A stretch of DNA of 64,000 nucleotides from Pelobates cultripes (taxonomy: Eukaryota; Chordata; Amphibia; Anura; Pelobatidae), in NCBI GenBank assembly GCA_933207985.1, contig OW240916.1:139225048-139289047 (forward strand), given 5' to 3'. This document shows, piece by piece, positions 42,928 through 55,540 of this stretch. Both the position numbers and the translations under genes were made by a program. Below the pieces are notes generated by a model. The model saw only the letters and a program-made list of their open reading frames with translations, searched no databases and was not told the DNA's origin. Each line of letters starts with the position of its first letter. The first letter of the stretch is position 1.

Positions 42928-43967
42928 CAGAGAGCAAAAAACAGGACGCAAGAGTATACTGAGAACGGGCAGCAGCTGAAATAGCCTGCCCTTCAGTGTG
43001 TCCCCGCTCAGATCTCAAGCTGGTTTTAGCTCATCTTGTGCCATTACAGAGAGAACATCTCTGAAACATATCAGACTGGTTCCACCCATACATGCAGTCC
43101 AGATCCTAAATGCCAGCAAGTTCCCTCTGCATGAGAGACACAGCAACCCCAGACGATCATTTCAGCCTTGTTAGGCATCATCAGTGAGGGATAGCTGATA
43201 TCTCTCTAGGCACCGTGAGCAAGGGGTCCACATCTGGATTACCCTTTAAACCTATTAAAAGCAAAAAACGGGGTGCAAGATTATACTGAGAATGGGCAGC
43301 AGCTGAAATAGCCTGCCCTTCGGTGGGTCCCCGCTCAGATCTCAAGCTGGTTTTAGCTCATCTTGTGCCATTACAGAAAGAACATCTCTGAAACATATCA
43401 GACTGGTCCCACCCATACATGCAGTCCAGATCCAAAATGCCAGCAAGTCCCCTCTGCATGAGAGACACAGCAACCCCAGACGATTGTTTCAGCCTTGTTA
43501 GGCATCATCAGTGAGGCATAGCTGATATCTCTCTAGGCACCGCGAGCAAGGGGTCCACGTCTGGATTACCCTTTAACCCCTTAAGGACTGGACCTTTTTT
43601 GCGATGTTGTACATTTGCGACCAGGCATATTTTTACACTTTTGTGGTGTTTGTGTTTGGCTGTTATTTTCCGCTCTCTCATTTACTGTTCCCATACAAAT
43701 TATATATTGTTTTTTTCAGGACAAAAGGGGCTTTCTTTACATACCATTATTTATATAATCTCATGTATTTTAATTTAAAAAAAATAAAAAATATGATGAA
43801 AAATTGAAAAAAATACATGTTTTTTGACTTTTACTTGAAAAATCTTTTACTCATCTACAAAAGCGAATGAAAAAAACTGCTAAATGGATTCAAAATTTTG
43901 TCCTGAGTTTAAAATATTTGACCCATATATTTGACCTTGTAGCGTTCCAAAAATGCTATAAAACCTG

Positions 43968-44217
43968 TACATGGGGGTACTGTTTTACTCAGGAGACTTC
44001 ATGAACACACAAATATTAGTGTTTAAAAATTGGAAAACGTATCACAACAATTATATCATCAGTAAAAGTGCTGTTTGTGTGTGAAAAATGCAAAAAAAGT
44101 CACTTTCACTTTCACTGACAATATCATCGCTGTGATATGTTTTACTGTTTTGAATCACTAATATTTGTGTTCAGCGAAGTCTCCCGAGTAAAACAGTACC
44201 CCACATGTACAGGTTTT
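43968..44217. repeat. Inverted repeat in TTAA element copy B
   Basis: Arms about 43968-44070 and 44107-44217 share CCTGTACATG-GGGTACTGTTTTACTC and its complement. It corresponds to 14034-14276 in copy A. Confidence 0.75.
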
Positions 44218-45145
44218 AGGGTGTCGTAGAACGTTACAGGGTAAAATACAGTGCTAGCAAATTCAATTCTCTGGAATTTCGGCCTGGGTTGGCAGGCAGG
44301 TCCCTTAAATTGCAATCAATAAAATTACTGAATTATGCAAAACTATTACATAAATACGCACGTAGAATTTAAATATATATGCATATTTATATATTTGAAT
44401 TCTACGTGTATATTTATATAATTATTTATGTAATTTTGTATATGGACATATGTATATTTCTTATTATTTTTATTTATTTTTATATACATAGATATATATA
44501 TACAAATTCATTCTAAGTGTATTTTGATATAAATATATATATATTAATTTTAAAATACAGTTAGAATAAAATTTCATATAGCTATATAATTTTTTTTAAA
44601 TTTTTTTATTATTATTTTAAAAATGTTTTATTTAATTTAAATTACTTATTATTTATATTTTATAATAATATATATATACAATATATATAGTTATTATATA
44701 TATTATATATATACGTGTGTAATTTAATTATAAGTGTATTTTTATATTAATATAAGTACATATTAATATAAAAATACACTTAGTATGACATTATATATAT
44801 GATAGATAGACATATATTATATAGATATAATATATGTCTATATATCATATTTATACACATATATAATTTTTGTATTTTTTTTTATTAACACTAACTTTAT
44901 TTTTTTTTTTTGATTTTACACATGCAGGGAGACTGCCTGTCAGCACAGACAGTCCCCCTGCAGGCAGCACTATGGACACCTATTGTGACCATGTGATCGC
45001 TGTGTTAAGCGATCACATGGCCACAGGGGGTCCTAATTCAGTGTGAGGAGACTGTCTGGGCTGCAGGCAGTCTCCCCACAACCGGAGCAACGCTGATCGC
45101 CGCCGGGGGAACGACGGCGATCAGGTAAGTACCCCCAGACCGTTA

Positions 45146-45208
45146 GGACGGTTCAGGACCGTCATCGGTCCTCAAGGCAAAAATGCCGATGACGGTCCTG
45201 AACCGTCC
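45146..45208. repeat. Right-end hairpin of TTAA element copy B
   Basis: Arms 45146-45168 and 45186-45208 are perfectly complementary over 23 bases (GGACGGTTCAGGACCGTC begins the left arm), with a 17-base loop. Its position matches the hairpin at 15229-15304 of copy A but the stem sequence is different. Confidence 0.9.
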
Positions 45209-45310
45209 TCGGTCGCTAAGGGGTTAAACTTATGGAGAGAAAAAAAAACAGGGCGCAAGAGTATACTGAGCTGAAATAGCCTGCCCTTCATTGGGTCCCC
45301 GCTCAGATCC

Positions 45311-45905
45311 CCGTTTTTTTTGGTGTTCCTTTAACAGGCATATTAAAACTCTAATAATAATAATTACTCTAATATTAATTAATGAATTGTACTTATATTC
45401 TATTATCATGCAAAGGAACGTTTATTAGGTGCTTTCCATAATGTCAATTCTTTGACAATCTAGCTCTAGGTTGAGGAATTTATTATGTAAGGTAGGAATA
45501 AAGAAATACATATAATACAGCATGTTTTGTTCAGGATACAGGGTGGGGTCAAATGAAAATCACCTTATTTTCAACTGTAGGTTTATTGCATTATGCTATT
45601 AACAAACCACACAGGAAAGCCTGTAGCTTAGTGCAAGGGTTAACTAAACACATTTTATAAATAAAGGAACAGTAACACCCTTTCCCTGCCACCCATACAT
45701 ACACAGACGGGTTTATAGACAATATACAAAAATAAGTCCTACGCTCAAACAACCAATACTCATGGGCAGCAGCAATGACCATAGTACACATCAGCTCCAG
45801 TACATACAAGAAAAACCAAACAAAATAGTTACTTGCGCACTAGGTAAAAATCTCTGAGTTCCCTTTTAAGGTTTAATAAGTATGCAAAGGTTTAAAAATG
45901 CCCCT
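45311..45905. other. No supported feature
   Basis: AT-rich DNA. AAAGGAACAGTAACACC near 45663 resembles a frog MITE end, but no partner end was found. Confidence 0.3.
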
Positions 45906-46190
45906 CTCCTTACAAATTTTCTACCTGAAGCTGAAAGAAGCAAGGTGACTTGTTAGTGTAAGACTCACTTAAGAGGTTTGCCTTGACATGGCAGGTGAGC
46001 TTACACTCAAGTGGCCACTGAAGTAATACTAAATATCTCCTGTTGTTTACATGTGCACAGGGATTTGGGATAGTGTGCAAAAAACTATTTTCTTTAGGTT
46101 TATAGACAAGTTGTGTACGAGAATGTGAGTATGAAAGTTTTATTAAATACCAGCATGTAGAGCACCAATCTACACCAAAATATTCCAAAT
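45906..46190 (-). pseudogene. 3' fragment of an L1/Tx1-type LINE
   Basis: The minus strand shares the order of words with the LINE 3' end at 49020-49200: GAGGTTTGCCTTGAC, a GGCAGGTG-GCT segment, a GGCCA-TG segment and the region encoding the ORF2 C-terminus. It is therefore the last few hundred bases of the same LINE family, 5'-truncated. Confidence 0.5.
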
Positions 46191-47336
46191 ACTAGGTTAT
46201 CCCTGACCTACCGCTACTACCAAGAATTTATGCTGGGTGGTTTTGGGTAACCCCATAATTGATACCAACATAACATTTGTACATAACACATACTTACACT
46301 GCAAGTTGTCACACTGTTAATTGTTGCAATATTGTTACAGTCTGCTTAACAAAATTTGCTTAATTTAGCAATGCCTTAGTCATTAATAATTCATTTGAAA
46401 TATAGCCACAGAGTAAATTTTAAAGCATTATGGTTAGGGAATTATATATTATAAAAATGTATTGAGTTACAGTTGGGGGAATTATTGATCTGGCTAATGG
46501 TTACATTGAAGAGCAGAAGGGGATGTTGGGAAAGTGATGAGAAAATATCAAGTAGACTGAGAGGGGCCACTATTGGGAATTTGTTATGAAGCAACAGGGG
46601 AAAACTTTAATCAAGTGGGGGAATCTTCTGGAGGTGGAGGTGTTTGAGGAAGTTGTATGTGGGGAGGAAGTTTTTTCCATTAATCGGTGCAGTGGAGGCT
46701 CGTCCATAGAAACACTTGAGAGAGGCAGCTCTCCAATAGGTTTAAGATGGGAAAAATTTATTTGCAGTAGTATAGAAAGACAGAAGCTTGGGAGTGAATG
46801 TGGCATGTTCTAGAACCTACAAACAGCAAAAGTTAAAAACAATTGGATATGGGTGGATTGGCGCTATTGAATTGTGAGAGATGCAGCAACCCCAGTTTCT
46901 ATAATCACTCAAAAGACACTACATAAAGTGCAAAAACATTACAAAGTACATGGTGCACGATTAAAAACACCACCACACAATGTGATATACTTATATCAAG
47001 GAGGACCTTACAATTTGTCTCTGTGTATCTGTAAAACCAGAAGTGTCCAGGACCAACTTTTGCATTTATTTTATATATTTGTATACATTATTAAAGCCGC
47101 TATTTTTTTCAACCTTCACCCGGAGTCCTGTACTTTAGTGGAAGTATCCAGGGGAATCTCCCAGGCCCCCATGCCATCAGGGGAGGCACCATAAATGCCT
47201 GAATCATACAAGATCCTGTGAGTGCATTTCAAGTTGCACAGTATTGTAATTGTACAACAGTATTACACTATATTTCTTTTGTATATTTTCATTTAGATAT
47301 CAGCCGGTTCCTTCGTTGTGTGTGTATATATATTCT
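46191..47336. other. No supported gene
   Basis: Short open frames near 46570-46813 and 46874-47194 have no domain signature. 46860-47330 has words (TTAAAGCCGCTATTTTTTTC, CCTTCACCCGGAGTCCTGTA) that look like the end of a dispersed repeat, which I cannot name. Confidence 0.3.
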
Positions 47337-48870
47337 TTAAAAAATTGATCTGATCGTTATATTGAGCAACATTCTGAGGATTTGTCCTTTTGGGATGTTG
47401 TTTAGCCAGGGGCGGAAGTGACAGTTATCTGTGTGGATATAACTGTTCACATCCACCTTTTTGAAGAATGTTTGAATTTTTATTTTATCCTTTTCAATAT
47501 TAATCTCTTGATCCAGAAAATTGACTCTTTGTTCATGGATCTCATGAGTTAACCTAATGTTCCACGAGTTAGTGTTTAAAAAGGATAACAATTCTAAAGC
47601 TGAAGCCCTGTTGCCTTTTCAAATAAAAAATATATCGTTGATGTAATGTTTATATAGGACCCAGCTTTGTTGGGAATGTATAAAAAAAAATTCCCAATGG
47701 GCCATAAAAAGATTCGCATAGCTGGGTGCAAACCTAGTCCCCATAGCTGTGCCGCTACACTGTAAGTAAAAATCACCTTCAAACCCCCCAAAAATATTCT
47801 GTAGAGTAAAAGAGATGCCGTCTTGCATAAAATTTATTTGGTCTTCTGGAATAGTACTATTGGTTTGCAGAAAAAAACGAGTGGCTTCATATCCCTTGGA
47901 GTGTTCTATACATGGGTAGAGACTGGCAACATCGCACGTGACTAATAAAAATTCTTTGTCCCATTTAAAATTCTTTAAAATATTTAAAAGGCTCATGGAA
48001 TCTTTCAAGTATGATGAACATAATTTAACAATGGGTTGGAGGTGGTTATCTACGTATTTAAATAGGTTAGATGTTATTAATCCTATCCCGGAGAAGATAG
48101 GTCTACCCGGGGGGTTCTGAGCATCCTTATGTAATTTTGGCAGAGTATGTATAACAGGGATTTGGGGATTTGCTATGTTTAAAAATGTATACTCTGTAGG
48201 GGTTAAGATACCTTTTGAGAGTCCCTTATCTTAGAATTCTGTATATTTCTTCTTTATTTCTTCAGATGGTTTGTGATTTAGTTTTTTATAAGTATCACAA
48301 TCATCTAATTGCCTATGTACTTCTTGCAGGTAATTTTCTTTTTTCACAATAACAACCCCCTCTCCCCGTTGTCTGCCGATTTAATGACTAAATCTGGATC
48401 CATTTTTAATTTCTGGATTGCTTAATTTTTTATTTCTGGAGAGCTAGCCTTTTTAAATTTTTAATGCCATTTATGCAGGCTTTTTAAAAAAGGTTTTCAT
48501 GTTGTTAGATTTAAGAAATATTGGAAAAAAGTAGAAGGATTCTTTAAATCCGTGTGTGTAAAATTATCACTATCCCTTTCTACGTTTTCAATCATTTTTT
48601 AAGACATAAGTTACGTGAAAATCTGTTTGAATCTGTATATGCTTAAAATCTATTTATACAGCAGCTAGGGGCAAATTTAAAACCTTTATTTAAAACATTT
48701 ATCTGTGTTTGATCTAAAAAAAATTCTGTTCAATTTAAAACCTTTATCTCCTCAGTATTCTTCTTCCTTGCCCTCTCCAATTTCTTTCCTCCCCTATTTC
48801 CCTTTCTTCTAAATCCCTGTATCTTTTCCTTTGTGGGTTCGGTGTTCTAGGGTTCTAGGAACTTTCTAGG
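47337..48870 (-). pseudogene. Penelope-like element RT remnant (PLE4)
   Basis: Minus-strand pieces in order: SADNGERG near 48360, HTLPKLHKD near 48160, PGRPIFSGIG near 48090, VTCDVASLYPCIEHSKG (motif A, catalytic Asp present) in 47619-48008, GTAMGTRFAPSYANL, and YINDIFFI, where YIDD has become YIND. A frameshift near 47600 leads to the last piece 47337-47591 (RLTHEIHEQRVNFLDQEI). The GIY-YIG domain is absent, so the 3' part was lost. The RT is closest to that of PLE2 in wording. Confidence 0.75.
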
Positions 48871-48959
48871 ACCTTTATTCCCTCTGAGCAGGACATCATC
48901 TGACATTCATTTGTATAATTGTTTGATTTGGTTATTTACTTCTTCCTATCCAGCTTTAC

Positions 48960-49830
48960 CATGCCTTTGTGTGATCATTGATTTTCCCCCTGCAGCCTGG
49001 ATGTCATCTCCTCATAAGAGGATGAAGCATTCATTTTTTGAATTCTTCTTTGCCAGAAGCTCATGGAAGCAGGGTGAAAGGTTAGTGTAGGACCCATCTG
49101 AGAGGTTTGCCTTGACGGGGCAGGTGGGCTAAAGTCTCGCATGGCCATTGGAGAAACTAAATAACCACCATTTGTTTAAATATGCATAGGCATATGGAAA
49201 GAGCTCAGGCAACTTTTTCTTAGTTTTTTTTACTGTACTGTGGTAATTACTGCCGCCCAGGAGTGATGGGAGTTTGAGCACAGGATTTGTTTCTTTGTAT
49301 TTGACTTCTTTAATAGTTGGAGGGTGTGGATTTTTACAATGCCTTGCAACACTAATTTTCACAGCCAACAGTAGGTGGATGATGACGTATTTGTGAGGAG
49401 AGGTGTGAATGCATGGTGCAACATGTAATAGATAACCAGCTGGATCAAAGGGGACTACCACTGTCGTTGTTTTATGTATGAGAGTTTCCACTTGGTGCCA
49501 GAATTGTGTAATTTTTGGGCAATCCCAGAAAATGTGTTTGATGGTGCCTATAGATTGATCACATATCCAGCACTCTGGGGATACTGTGTTGTAGAGCTTG
49601 GATAATTTGTAGGGGACCAAATACCATCTCATCAATTTCTTGCAGTAGCCTTCCCAGGTTGTTTTCCCATTGTAGCATGTATAGTAGTTTGGTAGTGGCA
49701 TCTTTATTATTTATGGCATTGTAGCACAGGGATAAGGTTTTTGGGGTGTTGCTTTTATGACACAACATTAACCAAAAAGTGTGAGTTGTGATGGGTTGCC
49801 AGGTTGTATGTTCAATATGTGTATTCACAA
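48960..49830 (-). pseudogene. 3' end of an L1/Tx1-type LINE ORF2
   Basis: The 49129-49701 frame on the minus strand reads RWYLVPYKLSKLY, then CWICDQSIGTIKHIFWDCP, the C-terminal C-x2-C-x8-H-x4-C knuckle of Tx1/L1 ORF2, and ends near 49129. The upstream piece 49559-49828 overlaps in another frame (TTHTFWLMLCHKSNTPKTLSL). RT and endonuclease are missing, so it is 5'-truncated. 48960-49128 is the 3' untranslated part shared with 45906-46190. Confidence 0.7.
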
Positions 49831-49839
49831 GAAAGGTAG

Positions 49840-51153
49840 TAGGGAGGAGTCCGGCAACTATAGGCCAGTAAGCCTTACTTCAGTAGTGGGGAAGTAATGG
49901 AAACCATGTTAAAAGATAGGATTGTTGAACATCTAAAAACACATGGATTTCAAGATCAGAGACAACATGGGTTTACTTCAGGGAGATCATGCCAAACTAA
50001 CCTTATTCATTTTTTTGATTGGGTAACTAAAATGGTGCAGTAGACATTGCTTACCTAGATTTCAGTAAGGCCTCCAATATTGTTGAATGGGTAAGGCAGT
50101 TAATGAGTGACAGGAAACAGAGGGTTGTAGTCAATGGAGTATATTTGAAGCATGGGCTTGTCACCAGTGGGGTACCTCAGGGATCTGTACTTGGACCCAT
50201 TCTCTTTAATATTTTTATTAGTGATATTGCAGAAGGTCTTGATGGTAAGGTATGTCTTTTTGCTGATGATACTAAGATATGTAACAGGGATGATGTTTCA
50301 GGAGGGATAAGCCAAATGGCAGATGATTTAGGTAAACTAGAAAAATGGTCAGAGTTGTGGCAACTGACATTTAATGTGGATAAGTGCAAGATAATGCATC
50401 TTGGACGTAAAAACCCAAGGGCAGAGTACAGAATATTTGATAGAGTCCTAACCTCAACAACTGAGGAAAGGGATTTAGGGGTGATTATTTCTGATGTCTT
50501 AGAGGTAGGCTGACAATGTAATAGAGCAGCAGGAAATGCTAGCAGAATGCTTGGTTGTATAGGAAGAGGTATTAGCAGTAGAAAGAGGGAGGTGCTCATG
50601 CCATTGTACAGAACACTGGTGAGACCTCACTTAGAGTATTGTACGCAGTACTGGAGACCGTATCTCCAGAAGGATATTGATACTTTAGAGAGAGTTCAGA
50701 GAAGGGCTACTAAACTGGTTCATGGATTGCAGGATAAAACTTACCAGGAAAGGTTAAAGGAACTTAACATGTATAGCTTGGAGGAAAGACGAGACAGGGG
50801 GGATAGAAACATTTAAATACATAAAGGGAATCAACACAGTAAAGGAGGAGACTATATTTAAAAGAAGAAAAACTACCACAACAAGAGGACATAGTCTTAA
50901 ATTAGAGGGACAAAGGTTTAAAAATAATATCAGGAAGTATTACTTTACTGAGAGGGTAGTGGATGCATGGAATAGCCTTCCAGCTGAAGTGGTAGAGGTT
51001 AACACAGTAAAGGAGTTTAAGCATGGGTGGGATAGGCATAAGGCTATCCTAACTATAAGATAAGGCCAGGAACTAATGAAGGTATTTAGAAAATTGGGCA
51101 GACTAGACGGACCGAATGGTTCTTATCTGCCATTACATTCTATGTTTCTATGT
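49840..51153 (+). pseudogene. CR1/Rex1-type LINE, 5'-truncated
   Basis: The frames give YLDFSKA near 50056 (motif A), RKQRVVVNGVYLKHG, SGVPQGSVLGPILFNIFISD, LFADDTKI (FADD motif C), then in 50547-50816 LVRPHLEYCTQYWRPYLQKD, RVQRRATKLVHGL and LEERRDRGD, all typical of the CR1/Rex1 RT end. At least two frameshifts occur (near 50510 and 50810). It ends with GGCAGACTAGACGGACCGAA and a short TCTATGTTTCTATG tail, the usual microsatellite-like 3' end of such LINEs in frogs. No endonuclease remains. Confidence 0.82.
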
Positions 51154-51361
51154 AAGTAGTGTTCACCACAGTGATGCACAATACACATTATTCGAGAACA
51201 CAGTTTACAAAAAGCTTTTAGATAACAATGCCATTAAACATTTTTCAGGGTTGATAGTATACATATCGTAACATGCATATCAACATGCATAACTTTCATA
51301 AACCACTAACACAGCCTCTTCTAAATTGGATTACTGCATGTTGTAGTGGCATCATTTATAA

Positions 51362-51720
51362 TTAAAGGGACACTATAGGCACTCAGACCACTTCAGCTCA
51401 TTGGCCCAGTCAATTTAACCCTGCAATGGTAATTGTTGCAGTTATTGAGAAACTGCAATAATTACCTTGCAGGGTTAATGCCACCTCTAATGGCTGTCTA
51501 GCAAACAGCCACAAGAGGTGCTTCTGGGTCATTAGTCAACTTTTGGTTGCCTGACTGACGCTGAACATCCTCACCCAATGCATGAGGACATCAAGTGTCA
51601 GCCAAAGTCCCACAGGAAAGCATCGATGGGGTTGTCCTAATGCAATCTCAGACATGAGCGCTGGATTCAGGTAAGTGACAAAATGTTTTTTAACCCTTTG
51701 TGCACTGCAAGGTGGGAGAC
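51362..51720. mobile_element. T2-like MITE, right end unclear
   Basis: TTAAAGGGACACTATAGGC starts at 51362, followed by CACTCAGACCACTTCAGC as in the MITE at 63376. Internal text (GGCTGTCTAGCAAACAGCC, a hairpin) matches the same family. A matching right end was not found; the similarity fades near 51720. Confidence 0.55.
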
Positions 51721-51849
51721 ACAAGCGTAGGGGTACAATAGACTAGGAATAGTACCGTAAAACCCATATATTACATTTGGCATTGCAATGTACCAGAGAG
51801 TAGGTTGTGTATTACATAGTGGGTTTTCAATGAGCACAGCTGTCTGAGC

Positions 51850-54800
51850 ATCTTATTTTAACTGTGTCAAGAATGTATGTTTCTCTAAATAAGTCTTCCA
51901 CGTGTTCCATGCTTTTTTCCAAAACATATTAGTTTTGTTATTTGCTTGCTCTATGGTTTGTATATACATCTGAGCAAATGGAATCTGAGTGGATGCTAAA
52001 TTTGTGCCAAACAATGATAAAGCAACCATTATAACGTGTAACATCAAGTATCTTACAACTTTCAACAAATCAGGAGGGAAAATACACAGAATGTAACATT
52101 CTAGTGTATTGTGTAGTTATGCCCACACATGATTTAATAATACTTGCTATATCTTACCAGAAACCTTGACGTCTAAGACATTTCCTCCAGATGTTCCAAT
52201 GTCCATTAAAACATCTCCAGCAGTTATTTGATTTGCTTGGGCAGACATGAGAGAGGCGAGTCAGCACTAAGTACGACCTATAAAGAAGTTTCTAGTTAGC
52301 TCTATATGTGTAGAGCAAACCGTGAGGCCTTTATAGGATTGTAATTATCTTTTTATGTCCTCTTCAGCTAAAGTTACATTTAACTCCCTTTTCCATGTTT
52401 TAATATATGGGTGTTCCTTGATCTCAATCTGTACTTGCATTAAGGAATAGACTAATGAAATACATTTTAAAGACGGCCTGATTCCTGTAAAGGATTTTCA
52501 AAGTCTGCCAACTCTAATGCACTTATAGAAGTTTTGCGCTTAACAAAGTATATAGTTAAACAAGATTTAAGCTCTAAGTATGACTATTGTGCAATAGATG
52601 ATATAGTATACATTTCTTAAATCAAGTTAGAGTTTAACATGGTATCATGATATATTTGATATACAAATCTGATGTTATGTCTTTACCAGATCCTATAATT
52701 GAGATCTGGTATCAATGCTCTTAGAGGTGTATCTGGTGGGAGAGGATGTGAGAGTATGTTTGTCTATGTCCCATAGTGTAAACGTTAAAACTGTAGTTGG
52801 CAGCATATTCTGGACATAAGGTCTCATACTCTAAGGTAGCCATGAAAACTTTGATATGTACACAGAATGCTTCGATGTGCACCCATTGTTGTGGTCTTGG
52901 ACCTAAGTATGCCTGTGCTAGGCTACTTAGTATGGCCGCTTGGTGATAAGCTTGAAGGTTGGATATGCTCAGTCATTCCTCTGTCACCGGTCTATGCAGT
53001 GTACTGAGGAACACTCTTGGTTACTTCCCATTCCATACACATTTGGTTACTGATATCTGCTGTATTTTAAAGTAGGAGGGTGGCACCGTGATAGACAAAG
53101 AGAAAAATAAGTATTGTAGTTTTGAAGGATAATAATTTTTATGACAGCAATACAGCCAGACCGTGAAAGAAATTGTTCCCTCCATCCTTGGAATAATTAA
53201 TTTCTCCATGCATCTGTAGGTAACTGACACAGAATAAGTCAGTTACTGTTGGAGTCAATGCTATTCCCAAACATTTGAGGTGATTTGATCTGCAATCGTA
53301 ATTAAACTTTCCTTTCTGTCGCTCTAACTGGGGATTTCTTAATTCTACTCCCATGTGCTCTAGTGACATCTCTGAGTCATAGTAATGTTTAATTTATGAT
53401 ATGAGCATTCATATTTTAGGGATGTTGGCTAGGGGTGTGTGGTAGACTAAGAGTTAGCAGTATGTCATCAGGAAAGAATATCTGCTTGTACTCCTTGTCC
53501 TACAATCATATGCCATTAATATCTGGATTTCCCCATACAAGTGTGGTTAGTGCTGGTAGTGCCAGAACATACAGTAATGGGTATAGTGGACATCCTGGTC
53601 TGGTTGTATTTGAGATGTGGAACAGATTGCATATAAGTCCAGCATTGGATATCCTAGCCATTGGATTGCTGTAGAGTATTGTATTGTTAATAATATTTTA
53701 GAAGGTTAGCCAAATATTTGTAGTACATCCTCTACAAATGACCAATTGAGGTGATCAGATGCTTTGTCAGCATCTAAGGAAAGGAAAACACGGTCTCTGC
53801 TCCAGTTTTCAAGTTAATATAGGAGTTTAAGCACCTTCCTTGTTACATCTGTCCCCAGTCTTCCCTGCACAAACCTGACCGTGTCCTTAATACACTATGG
53901 TTGGGATATAGTGATTAGTCTGTTTGTGAAAATATCGGCTACCATTTTTACATCTGTGTTTAGTAGTGAAATTGGCCTGAGGTTTTGGCCTTTGTTTGGG
54001 ATTTTGTCTGGCTTAGGTAATGTAGCCACATGACCCATTCACATATCTGAAGGCACTGAAGGCAAATCAGCATACAACATGTTCAAATGTAAGTTCCAGC
54101 TTAGGTCCCAAGTTGGAAGAGAAGGTTTTATAATAAAAAACTGTAAATCCATCTGGGCCTGGTGATTTCTTCGAATACTGTTAGAACATCTGTCTCTGTT
54201 ACTGGAGCATGAAGGGCATCTTTCTGATTAACGGTTAAGTGAGGTAGATGTACTGTTGATGACAGGTTATTAATCTCAGCGGTAGATGGCTGATGTATCA
54301 TCCCGTAAATTCCAAAGTTTACAATTATAAAATTGTGCAAAGTCATTATAATTGTCTTGAGGTTTTATATGTTGTTTACTTTCATCTGTGAGGGTATGTG
54401 ACATTTTAGAGTGGTACTGTGTGTTGCAGAGCATGGCTGCTATGACTTTGCCTGTTCAGTTGATTATTACTTGAAGTAAGGGGCTTAATCTTCTGAAGCA
54501 ATCTGTCTATTTGATAAAGGAAATGTACTCTGGTGGCATCTCTCAGTCTTCTTAATAAACTGAGAAGTGTAGTTTGTTATTGTTTTTTAATGTATGATGC
54601 TCTGCTTATAAATAGACATCTTATTACTGTCTTGTTGGCTTGCCATAAAGACACTGGTGATATTTCTGGTGTATTGTTAACATAAAAGTATTCTCTTGAT
54701 TCATCTGCAGGACAGAGTTTAATTTAAACTGATGCCAGGGATTGCAACTTCTAAATTTGTATTGGCCTTTGAGGGTTACTAGTATTGAGGCATGGTCTGA

Positions 54801-55540
54801 CCACAATACAATCTAAGGAAGGTCCTGTTAGTAGAAAAAAAGTCTGGAGTGAGTGTGATAGCCCGATGAATAACAAGTGTAGCTATGTTCTAAAGGATGT
54901 AATGTGTACCACACTTTATAAAAGCCAAACTTAATAAATAGTTTAGTCAGCACCTTACATTGGGACTTAAGTGCTATATGTCTAGGGGAGACAGGAGACA
55001 AAGAAGGTTCAAGTTTAGGGTCTCTGAATTGGTGCCCCAGGTCTTTGTGGGAAAAGGCAGGCACATTCACGTAGAGCTGATTGAGAGACAGGGGGTTGTT
55101 CGATAGTTAATTTATAAAAGTGCCAATTTCTTAAAATCGGCACTCATAGAAATCAGCACTTTTATAAACTGCGGATAAACTAGCATACACCTCAACCATA
55201 CACCTCACTCATAATGCACTTCGGCAAGCTGAAGTGCTTTTGGGGTGTAAAATGGTCCTTTAAAATTAGGTATTGACCTGGACAATCTCGATTTTTATTT
55301 GGAATTCAACTTTTACTGATTTATTTATAAATATGGAAATGCCTCTTGACTTAGATGTTTGCATTCAGTGTTATTGGATGGATTAATCTCTAATGCCTAA
55401 GGTAGGTGCCTGTCCTGTGTGAAGTGTATTTCTTGAATGCAGAGCATATCTGCACCAGCTATCAATAAAATATGATGCTTGTAGGGTGCATCAATCCCCC
55501 TGACACTATGTGAATATATTTTCATTATGTACTGTGGGTG
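51850..55540 (-). pseudogene. Decayed L1/Tx1-type LINE ORF2
   Basis: Minus-strand order from right: INVNSIRGIDAPYK and ADMLCIQEIHF near 55430 (endonuclease start), YSSGYHTHSRLFFY at about 54830 (the SRIDFF motif, decayed), MWSDHASILVTL at 54770-54806, VNQKDALHAPVTETDVLTV near 54200 and a broken RT with PDGFTVF-type text near 54150, remnants of DADKAFDH near 53760, a lost YADD near 53480, LGIALTPTVTDLF near 53240-53280, and NTWKTYLEKHTF near 51880 at the C-terminus. Stops and frameshifts run throughout. A small palindromic MITE sits in the endonuclease part. Confidence 0.7.
55111..55168. repeat. Small MITE hairpin in the LINE
   Basis: TTTATAAAAGTGC (55111-55123) is inverted as GCACTTTTATAAA (55156-55168), with TTTCTTAAAATCGGCAC between. 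It is the same sequence type as the right side of the element at 9006-9420. Confidence 0.7.

Larger units (their letters stand above)
43573..45227. mobile_element. Palindromic TTAA-flanked DNA transposon, copy B
   Basis: TTAA at 43573-43576 and 45224-45227 flanks CCCCTTAAGGACTGG and GGTCGCTAAGGGG. The interior matches copy A: inverted repeat with CGAAGTCTCCCGAGTAAAAC, CTAGCAAATTCAATT, GGCAGGCAGGTCCC, an AT-rich block (44380-44880), then GGGAGACTGCCTGTCA with CAGTCCCCCTGCAGG and a right-end hairpin. No transposase. The insertion is precise at a TTAA inside the 327-bp repeat, which confirms both ends. Confidence 0.85.
42934..45310. repeat. 327-bp tandem repeat array, interrupted
   Basis: Unit one starts GCAAAAAACAGGACGCAAGA at 42934 and unit two starts GCAAAAAACGGGGTGCAAGA at 43261. 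They are over 90% alike by eye to the CTGGATTACCCTTTAA end. TTAA element copy B splits unit two at that TTAA. The sequence after it (45228-45310) resumes the start of a third, shorter unit (ACAGGGCGCAAGAGTATACT). No gene. Confidence 0.85.

Noticed and set aside
45660..45690. AAAGGAACAGTAACACC as another MITE terminus
   Set aside because: No TTAA at the proper place and no partner end nearby, so it is left unassigned.
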